Positions 56,582 through 64,000 of a stretch of 64,000 bases of DNA are shown here, piece after piece. Made by a program: the position numbers and the translations under genes. The stretch comes from Dermanyssus gallinae (Eukaryota; Arthropoda; Arachnida; Mesostigmata; Dermanyssidae), in NCBI GenBank assembly GCA_003439945.1, contig QVRM01006091.1, forward strand, positions 33,022 to 97,021, read 5' to 3'. The notes beneath the pieces are model-generated. The model made no database searches and was not told where the DNA came from. It saw only the letters and a list, made by a program, of their open reading frames with translations. How positions within the stretch are numbered: the stretch's first letter is position 1; every line of letters begins with the position of its first letter.

Positions 56582-57317
56582 TGTAACGCTGTTGTTGTTA
56601 CGCTAAGTCACTGGGGATGGTAGCTCAGCCCGGCGGCGGCTTGAGTACGAGAGACTCAGGGCTTGAGTGAGAACACACAGCGTAAGGTAGCCGCGCTGTG
56701 TGTTCTCACTCATTGCCCTGAGTCTCGTAAGGTAGCCGGACGGAGAATGTTGGGTTAGCATCCTTCTCCCGGGCTATTTATTGGCTCCAGTGACGCCGAG
56801 CGTTCGTATAGTAATAATGTTAAAAGGTTGACTCGAATCTTTGACGTTGTTAATCGGTCGGATTACAAACTTCTCTCGGCGGTGCACGTTGTTCTTGGTG
56901 GTGATGATGATAGTGCCGATACTCTGGATGTGCCACGGTCCGTGGACGATGGTGCACGTACCATGTGGTCGCATGCGCACAGCTGGCTGGTTGTGAATCA
57001 AGTTGTCTACGCTGGTCTCGATGCTGTGGCTGTTGCCGATTCCTGGAGAGGCGAAATGCACGTTTGACAATGTGCTCGGACGGTTGTGGTGTCGCCTCTC
57101 CGTGCTGCTGATGATGATGGTGGAGGTGGTGGTGCCGTGCTTGGTGACGAATCTCCAGCTGCCTACTTGGCTTCCTGGCGTCATCGGCTGTCGGTGCTGT
57201 AGGTCGTTGACGTTTGAGTTGGCTTGGGTGGTTGGTCGGCCTGCTGACGTTATAATTGGGTGTTGGCGTCTCAGTGACTGGAAATTCAGTGACTACGCTG
57301 TGGTAGGCCTCGTTACA
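56582..57317. mobile_element. Solo LTR in LINE-A ORF1, longest version (copy 4)
   Basis: 736 bases, TGTAAC...GTTACA, flanked by ATAT (56578-56581, 57318-57321). It holds two segments lost from copies 1-3: a large hairpin (56651-56726) and about 66 bases around 57180-57250. Confidence 0.8.
56651..56726. repeat. Long inverted repeat inside the LTR
   Basis: GAGTGAGAACACACAGCG (56665-56682) pairs perfectly with 56694-56711, and the flanking GAGACTCAGGGC (56651-56662) with 56715-56726. Stem of 30 pairs, one small bulge, 11-base loop. Confidence 0.85.
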
Positions 57318-57352
57318 ATATTAAGCCACCAAATAAGAGTAGGCTGAACTCT

Positions 57353-57600
57353 GTGAAGTGTTACAAGTGCAAACCGCCAACACCGTCAGACTCTTCAATA
57401 GAATCCAGCGCTGGTGAACCAACTGATGGTGTGGAGAAGGCAAATTCCAACGGAGCCAATGGCGCGCTGAGTAATCGAATGCTAGAAGAGCTGCAGGCTA
57501 TGCATAAATTTATTAAACAACTGGAGGCCGCAAACAAAAATACCAGTAGGATAAACGGTCTAGAGAAGAAACTGCGAGAACGCTCTCGTCCCGGTCTCAA
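57353..57600 (+). pseudogene. LINE-A ORF1 fused to RT by deletion (copy 4)
   Basis: ORF1 as in the other copies up to Arg-Ser-Arg-Pro-Gly, then a direct jump at about 57600-57612 to the RT region equivalent to 15052. All of the endonuclease is lost. Confidence 0.7.
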
Positions 57601-57611
57601 ATAGGGTTCGG

Positions 57612-58494
57612 AATCGGCAAACACAACGAGCACGGCCCCTGACGGAATTCCGGCGATCGTGTTTAAGAAACTAGGTTATTCCGTATGTGAACCTCTAAGC
57701 CGCAATAACGTCGATCATTGGAAGATAGTACAGTGCCGGGGCTGTTTAGCACCGCTATAATTCACCCTGTACATAAAAAAAGGCAATAAGGCCGATGCTG
57801 CGAATAAGCGTCTCGCTAACGGTGATAGCCAGCACACGTGCCGAAAGCGTCATTGCGAAAGCCATATATACAAACGCTAACGACCAAGGTCTTACATCGG
57901 AAGCCCAGTTTGCCTATCGCAAAGGTTTAAGCACGACGCTGCAGCTCCTGGAAACCCAAATTGATTGGGCAAAAATGTACAACGACTCGGATTTCTTCGA
58001 CGTTGTCTATTTCGATTTCAAGTCAGCGTTCGAAACAGTCACGCGCTCTAAACTACTGCAAACTCTACCCCACTTCGGAATTGGAGAACGCGTTCTGAAC
58101 TGGCTCACTGCGTTTCTCCGAGCCAGAACTTGCCGGGTGCGCGTTAATGGACAGTATTCTACGGTGGTCGAGTGCCATCCGACTGTCCACAGGAAACGAT
58201 CCTCGGACCATTGATGTATATTCTATACACCGATTCACTTAAATATATTATTCCACGAAGAGTTGAGGCTAAAGTATACGCTGATGATGTGAAACTTTAC
58301 AGTCGGTCCCGCACTGTAGAGGACAGATGCCGTCTTCAGACGACGTTAGACGCCGCTTTCAAGGACTGGGCCAACGCCCTTGATTTGAACCTGTCCATGC
58401 ATAAATGTCCTGCATTTCGCCCTGCATTTGGGTCCCACAATTGTAGGGAAATACTGAAAAATTAAATCAATAAATAATAATAATAAGAATAATC

Positions 58495-58527
<33 letters not shown>

Positions 58528-58640
58528 TGATAGGCATATGGCCGCAGCCGGCCGCGGTTCCGTCGATAGCGAAACTACCAGAACGGACCTGTAAGAATAG
58601 CCGACTACTATATCTGGGCGTAACAATTGGGTTCAAGGAT
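57612..58640 (+). pseudogene. LINE-A RT (copy 4)
   Basis: Keeps Gln-Phe-Ala-Tyr-Arg-Lys-Gly and motif A in one frame (57795-58214), then motifs B and C and the start of the thumb in 58172-58465. A (TAA)n tract of about 70 bases (58468-58526), longer than in the other copies, interrupts the thumb. Confidence 0.7.
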
Positions 58641-58852
58641 GACTCCGCTCGTAGTTAATAACCAAATGGGATTTATTCACAAACACGAAATAATCGACAC
58701 CACGGTCACGCATTCCTCCAGCGGCGCCTGTCGCCCGCCAAAACGCACTGCCTGTGCCCTGTCGCTTGTATAACTTGAGATCATCTCCCCTCTCCTCCTA
58801 TTAGTTCATATTGCTGCCGCTGCTGCTTAGTACTACTGCCAATGAGACACGA

Positions 58853-59178
58853 GAGGGCGTTCATCAAATCAAACTTGTAGCGCAACACACTCAATGCTCT
58901 CCCCACATATTCACAGTTAATCTATGGACACGCCAGGGGATCTACCCTACGGCCCTCAAATTGTATCGCGTTGTACCACTGTTTAAAAGCGGTGACAAAC
59001 TAAGCAAGGAAAATTACAGGCCGTTCAGTATCCCCCCCCTCCAATGTCCAAGATTTTCGAAAAAGCTATATATGACCAGTTGAACGAACACTTTGAGATG
59101 TTTAACGGCCTAAGTCAGCGTCAGTTCGGTTTTCGATCCAAATTTTGACGACTGTACTCATCATGGATTTTGTTGAAG
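58853..59178 (+). mobile_element. LINE-B RT fragment, truncated (copy 4)
   Basis: As at 16241-16567, with the same C-run shift, a TTTTGACG for ATGTCGACG change and the same junction to the minus-strand gene. Confidence 0.65.
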
Positions 59179-59712
59179 GAGGCTGAAGGCAGCTGCAGTG
59201 CTAATGCCGCCATCATCTCTACAATGATCACTCGTCTCAAAAGTGACGGCAAACACTCGACAACAAGTGAGATCTGATTCAGTGACGTTTTGAAACGCTT
59301 GATTGATAACGTTGGCCGTCGACTTTTTACTATAAGTGTTACAGTTTGTGCCCGTAGTTGACATAGCATCAGGCGTATAGACTAGAAAACCGTTCACAAG
59401 GCGTACGATGGCCAGCGCATAGCGGGGACACGTCAAAATAGCAAAGGGTGGTGACGAACGCAAAAATGCAATTACGTCTGCGCGACGTGCCACGTGAAGC
59501 GGTCGCTCCTCGATGCGTGAGTTCATGCGTAGAGGCTGCCGCACGAGCAATGGCAGGTCGACGGTGCGAAGAAAACGATTCGCATTCGTGGAAGTAGCAG
59601 ATCTGGAATTGCAAAAAAACGCACACAAAACACAACGTGATTTTAGCGTGTGAAAATGAGTGAGTGAGGGCGCGGGAATTACAACGGCGGCCTGACTCCC
59701 CGTTGAACCCAA
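59161..59712 (-). CDS. Unknown protein, possible second peptidase-like domain (copy 4)
   Basis: Same 183-residue frame as 32891-33442 with minor substitutions, the same acceptor-like upstream sequence and the same fusion to LINE-B at its end. Confidence 0.3.
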   Translation of the reverse strand: MGSTGSQAAVVIPAPSLTHFHTLKSRCVLCAFFCNSRSATSTNANRFLRTVDLPLLVRQPLRMNSRIEERPLHVARRADVIAFLRSSPPFAILTCPRYALAIVRLVNGFLVYTPDAMSTTGTNCNTYSKKSTANVINQAFQNVTESDLTCCRVFAVTFETSDHCRDDGGISTAAAFSLLQQNP

Positions 59713-59729
59713 TACTAGAAACAGTATAG

Positions 59730-60560
59730 TTAGTTAAGCACGTACTGCTTTATCAGGCGCAGGACGTCGTCCGCAAAAGCTGCGAACTTGAATGCGTGCC
59801 GCCACGCGCAAAACAGGATACACTCGTACAGTGACGGTAGGTTGCTGGACACATCAAACTCCACAAACGCCCACTGACAAGGTCCCGAACGTGGTCTCGG
59901 TAGAAGAGTCGCCACGATATGGTGCACTGCCTCCTCCAGCGAGCTCGTGACGAACAATGCCGCAGTCGCCCCTTCAACGCCCTGCTGTTTTTGGTGGTGT
60001 CCGTCGATGCTCGCAGCGATCGCCGGCAGCCCGTGTGGCGGTTCGCAAGGGTGCGAGTTGAAGAGAAGAAACCGCTCGGCCACGGTCCAGGCGACAGCGA
60101 AGCTGGCGCCAGCAAACGTAACGACGCAATGCGGCGTGTGGTACCCATTCGCCATATTGCTCAGGACGTTTGCGGCAACCAAGCTCAACGCTCGTCTGGC
60201 CTCAGCAAGAGTCTGCGCTGAGGCGCAATCGACTTCGTGTTGAACAACGCTGCGTCCTTCAACGTCGTTGAAGTTGCAGTAGACCCGAATGCAGTGCGGC
60301 GGTGTCACCACAAGTTCCGCGTGCTCGAGTACGGTAATCTCGTCGACCGACAAGAAAACGAAGCATTGCCCGCCACGGTCACTCATCTCAAGGGAGCGTC
60401 GAATACAGCTGTATACGGTATCGCCGATGCTGGAACGCGTTTGTAGACAGCATTTAGTTGCGTTACTGTGTTGGGCCAAGCCTATTCCTATTTGGGATTG
60501 AGAACTAAATGCGGTATTTGTGTCAATTCTCCACAGACGTAGCGTGTGCCCGATTAGCAC
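59730..60560 (-). CDS. C76-like peptidase, histidine-box part, intact frame (copy 4)
   Basis: 276 residues, differing from the 33460-34290 copy by only a few substitutions. Asn-Ser-His and the Gly-Ala-Thr-Ala segment are kept. The BEL target ACGGT is uninterrupted. No catalytic-Cys half lies upstream in the window, because an M element begins at 60973 on that side. Confidence 0.45.
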   Translation of the reverse strand: MLIGHTLRLWRIDTNTAFSSQSQIGIGLAQHSNATKCCLQTRSSIGDTVYSCIRRSLEMSDRGGQCFVFLSVDEITVLEHAELVVTPPHCIRVYCNFNDVEGRSVVQHEVDCASAQTLAEARRALSLVAANVLSNMANGYHTPHCVVTFAGASFAVAWTVAERFLLFNSHPCEPPHGLPAIAASIDGHHQKQQGVEGATAALFVTSSLEEAVHHIVATLLPRPRSGPCQWAFVEFDVSSNLPSLYECILFCAWRHAFKFAAFADDVLRLIKQYVLN

Positions 60561-61555
60561 TGATGCAGTACATTGAAGAGACTAAGGTCTATGTACTTAA
60601 GGTCCAGAGATGATCCACCAGAAACCCTAGCCACGTGCAAACTTTTATCATATATATATATATATATATACATATATGTATATATATATATATATGTATA
60701 TTCAACACCATTCGTATATATAGATATATATATTTATACATATATATTCATATAGAATGAATACATTATACAGAAAATACGTTTTCGGCATCTACCCTTT
60801 ATACGTCACGTCGGGCTAGAGCTCGCTATTATGGCATTAGACTTTCACAGGTCACATCACTACCACAGTACACGATGTGTACACGTATGCATATCTTCAT
60901 GCATTCATCCTCCTGGATTTGAATACATTATATCTCGTGAAGGCGTTATATATATATATATATATATATATACAGGGTGTTACGTAAAAAGTTGTACTTC
61001 TTTCGAGGTTAGATAGAGCTCGGCAAGAAAATAATTTTCCCAATGGGCGGAAGCCAAGAAAACGTTTTGTTTAGGAGTGAGGATGAAATTTAGAAAAGTC
61101 GTTATTCTGCCTTATTTTCTCCTACATAGTTGTACAAAATCTACGTTTGCGGGAGAACCAGTCAACGCATGAAGCAACCGAGCATACCAGTGTGTTCGGC
61201 GGAAAATTTTGCATAACCTAAATGACACCTAACGCAAGCTAGCAAAAAGCAAATAGGTGGAATAAAAAAAATCATAAAATGTCGATTTGTTGTTATAACT
61301 TACGTTGAAGCTTTCACGTGCAAAATCTAAAAATTTTGCCATTGCGCACAAATGACGAACACTCTCTGACGATAGCAAATTTAATGCCCGTCATTTTCGT
61401 ACCAAAGTGATGGTGCTGCGTTACGTAGTTGCTGAGAAACTAGGCTTTTTCGACAGCCATATCAAAAGCAAAGGCATGCATACTTCCTAGCATCTTGACC
61501 TGCTTTACCACAGAAACCACTTGCGCACGTCCAGAAACACACCAGCATTTATTTA

Positions 61556-61932
61556 TTATAAGAAGTGCTCGAAGTTCCGTCCGCCTACCACTAAACACGT
61601 TCTGTAGCGATTGCACAGGCTCTCTTGCACTCGTGTAAATATGTTAGGCATTGCCCTAACGGCGTCAGCAGCGTTGAATATACGGTCAACCAGATCTTCA
61701 CGCGATTCAACGGGGGTTTCGTAGACAACACTCTTTAGGTAGCCCCACAAAAAAAGTCGAGGCTTGTTAAATCGGGGGAGCGAGGTGGCCAAGCTATAGA
61801 CCCGCCTCGGCCGATCCACCGATTCTTGAATGCTTCGTTTAGGTATTCTCGAACCGTAGCAGAGTTGTGTGGCGGCGCACCATCATGCTGGAACCACATT
61901 CTTAGACGAACGCTTTCCGGGGCGCTTTCCAA
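61556..61932 (-). pseudogene. Mariner-like transposase C-terminal half, left arm
   Basis: Has Gln-His-Asp-Gly-Ala-Pro-Pro-His and Pro-Arg-Ser-Pro-Asp-Leu-Thr-Ser-Leu-Asp-Phe-Phe. The two catalytic-type Asp residues are separated by 36 residues. Seven A instead of eight near 61750 shift the frame between them and the C-terminus. The N-terminal DNA-binding half is absent. Confidence 0.75.
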
Positions 61933-62143
61933 AAGCTGGGTAACGTATAAATCAAAAATGCGCGATAGGCAGACCTGACACTTCGTTTTATAGCTTTTGG
62001 CGTTGGCGGTTTTTCTTATGATGTTTTGGCGTCTCGAATGACGAATTCCGAATCAAAGCCCGCGCAAATTTCCGATAGAAGCTTGTGCGAACGGCGAATA
62101 ATTTCGAAACAAAGCCGGCTGCTCAGCGTAAACAAATGCTGGT

Positions 62144-62569
62144 GTGTTTGTTTCCGCCATATTAGATGCAGCTGCGTATCGCGCGTTTTTGATTCATACG
62201 TTACCCCAGTTGTTAGAAGGCATCCTGGAAAGCTTTCGTCTGAAAATGCCGCCACACAACTCTGCTACGGTTCGAGAATACCTAAACGAAGCATTCAAGA
62301 ATCGGTGGATCGGCCGAGGCGGGTCTATAGCTTGGCCACCTCGCTCCCCCGATTTAACAAGCCTCGACTTTTTTTTGTGGGGCTACCTAAAGAGTGTTGT
62401 CTACGAAACCCCCGTTGAATCGCGTGAAGATCTGGTTGACCGTATATTCAACGCTGCTGACGCCGTTAGGGCAATGCCTAACATATTTACACGAGTGCAA
62501 GAGAGCCTGTGCAATCGCTACAGAACGTGTTTAGTGGTAGGCGGACGGAACTTCGAGCACTTCTTATAA
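62144..62569 (+). pseudogene. Mariner-like transposase C-terminal half, right arm
   Basis: One 141-residue frame, uninterrupted to Glu-His-Phe-Leu-stop. It has lost the segment with Gln-His-Asp-Gly, going from Arg-Leu-Lys-Met straight to Pro-Pro-His-Asn-Ser, so the second catalytic Asp is missing. Confidence 0.75.
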
Positions 62570-63153
62570 TAAATAAATGCTGGTGTGTTTCTGGACGTGC
62601 GCAAGTGGTTTCTGTGGTAAAGCAGGTCAAGATGCTAGGAAGTATGCATGCCTTTGCTTTTGATATGGCTGTCGAAAAAGCCTAGTTTCTCAGCAACTAC
62701 GTAACGCAGCACCATCACTTTGGTACGAAAATGACGGGCATTAAATTTGCTATCGTCAGAGAGTGTTTGTCATTTGTGCGCAATGGCAAAATTTTTAGAT
62801 TTTGCACGTGAAAGCTTCAACGTAAGTTTATAACAACAAATCGACTTTTTATGATTTTTTTATTCCACCTATTTGCTTTTTGCTAGCTTGCGTTAGTGTC
62901 ATTTAGGTTATGCAAAATTTTCCGCCGAACACACGGTATGCTCGGTTGCTTCATGCGTTGACTGGTTCTCCCGCAACATAGATTTTGTACAACTATGTAG
63001 GAGAAAATAAGGAAGAATAACGACTTTTCTAAATTTCATCCTCACTCCTAAACAAACGTTTTCTTGGCTTCCGCCCATTGGGAAAATTATTTTCTTACCG
63101 AGCCTATCAAACCTCGAAAGAAGTACAACTTTTTACGTAACACCCTGTATATA

Positions 63154-64000
63154 CAGGGTGTATCGTAAAAAGTTGTACTTCTTTCGAGGTTTGATAGAGC
63201 TCGGCAAGAAAGTAATTTTTCCCAATGGGCGGAAGCCAAGAAACGTTTTGTTAGGAGTGAGGATGAAATTTAGAAAAGTCGTTATTCTGCCTTATTTTCT
63301 CCTACATAGTTGTACAAAATCTACGTTTGCGGGAGAACCAGTCAACGCATGAAGCAACCGATCATACCAGTGTGTTCGGCGGAAAATTTGCATAACCTAA
63401 ATGACACCTAACGCAAGCTAGCAAAAAGCAAATAAGTGGAATAAAAAAAATCATAAAAGTCGATTTGTGTTATAACTTACGGTTGAAGCTTTCACGTGCA
63501 AAATCTAAAAATGTTGCCATTGCGCACAAATGACGAAACACTCTGTAGGACTCAATGACGATAGCAAATTGAATGCCCGTGATTTCGTACCAAATATGTT
63601 AGGCATTGCCCTAACGGCGTCAGCAGCGTTGAATATACGGTCAACCAGATCTTCACGCGATTCACGGGGGTTTCGTAGACAACACTTTTAGGTAGCCCCA
63701 CAAAAAAAGTCGAGGCTTGTTAAATAGGGGGAGCGAGGTGGCCAAGCTATAGACCCGCTCGGCCGATCCACCGATTCTTGAATGCTTCGTTTAGGTATTC
63801 TCGAACCGTAGCAGAGTTGTGTGGCGGTGCACTCATGCTGGAACCACATTCTTAGACGAACGCTTTCCGGGACGCTTTCCAAAAGCTGGGGTAACGTATA
63901 AATCAAAAATGCGCGATAGGCAGCTGCATCTAATCTGGCGGGAAGTATGTGGGGACTATAAGGTAGTCGTTCCACCATGCCCGCCCAGACATTCACCGAG
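63154..64000. mobile_element. Mariner-like element M2, left part, runs off the window
   Basis: CAGGGTG at 63154, six bases (TATATA) after the end of M1. The left arm is present to about 63590, where a deletion removes the end of the transposase, then coding sequence to the window edge. It has more small indels than M1. Confidence 0.8.
63688..63996 (-). pseudogene. Mariner-like transposase fragment of M2
   Basis: Reads further toward the N-terminus than either arm of M1 (Val-Trp-Ala-Gly-Met, Arg-Leu-Asp-Ala-Ala-Ala-Tyr-Arg). A frameshift after Trp-Phe-Gln-His breaks the second Asp motif. It shows that an M element with more of its transposase existed here. Confidence 0.65.

Larger units (their letters stand above)
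54110..60972. repeat. Large duplicated unit, copy 4 (left-truncated, internally deleted)
   Basis: Begins in the right arm of the hairpin equivalent to 9157-9173. It carries a Tc1-like insertion, the fullest version of the solo LTR, and a direct junction at about 57600 that removes the LINE-A endonuclease. From 57612 to 60972 it follows copy 2, including the empty BEL site at 60331-60335 and the M insertion site. Confidence 0.8.
60973..63147. mobile_element. Palindromic mariner-like element M1
   Basis: Ends CAGGGTG...CACCCTG with TA on each side. The left arm (60973 to about 61950) is the inverted copy of the right arm (about 62170-63147). Each carries terminal sequence plus the C-terminal half of the same transposase, with about 200 unique bases between them. 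No helix-turn-helix half of the transposase is present. It resembles a fold-back element made by head-to-head joining of two truncated copies. Confidence 0.85.

Overview
The window looks like repeat-rich nuclear DNA of an animal, most likely an arthropod. The reasons are several families of APE-type non-LTR retrotransposons (LINEs), an LTR element of BEL/Pao type, Tc1/mariner-superfamily DNA transposons, long (TA)n and (TAA)n microsatellites, intron-like signals, and no bacterial-style operons, rRNA or CRISPR. I could not name the species. I found no intact, clearly functional host gene. Almost everything readable is transposon-derived or decayed. Identity statements are by eye.

Layout. 1-593 is the right end of a mariner-like element (family M). 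625-4604 is one nearly full-length LINE (LINE-alpha) sitting in a (TA)n tract. From 4659 onward the window is dominated by one large duplicated unit. Copy 1 (4659-20889) and copy 2 (20994-34717) are near-identical and offset by about 16.34 kb. Copy 3 (36588-50017) is collinear but rearranged inside. Copy 4 (54110-60972) is a left-truncated, internally deleted version. Each full unit holds, left to right: the catalytic-Cys end of a minus-strand peptidase-like gene, decayed coding fragments, a tRNA-derived SINE-like segment, a minisatellite, LINE RT debris, an interleaved hairpin, a CR1-like LINE (LINE-A) carrying a solo LTR inside its ORF1, an R1-type LINE fragment (LINE-R), a second LINE-A segment with endonuclease and RT, a piece of another LINE (LINE-B), and the rest of the minus-strand peptidase-like gene. 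50018-54110 is single-copy here and contains the only complete LINE-B tail, a LINE-C fragment and minisatellites. A Tc1-like element (about 54600-56275) lies in copy 4. The right edge holds a palindromic M element (60973-63147) abutting a second M element that runs off the window.

History readable from junctions. A short BEL/Pao derivative with identical LTRs and a 5-bp target duplication (ACGGT) sits in copy 1 (17724-20259). Its empty site is kept in copies 2 and 4, and its right LTR at the same target is also present between copies 2 and 3. LINE-R has a 14-bp target duplication, with an empty allele at 45176-45189. The solo LTR interrupts the PHD-finger codons of LINE-A, and removing it restores the frame. 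These nested insertions date the duplications relative to each other.

The best candidate for something new is the minus-strand gene crossing the unit boundaries. It has a Gly-Asn-Gln-Cys box and, beyond a (TA)n-filled gap, an Asn-Ser-His box, laid out like herpesvirus-tegument-type (C76-like) deubiquitinating peptidases. It has an Asn where Asp is expected, and a second related-looking domain follows it.
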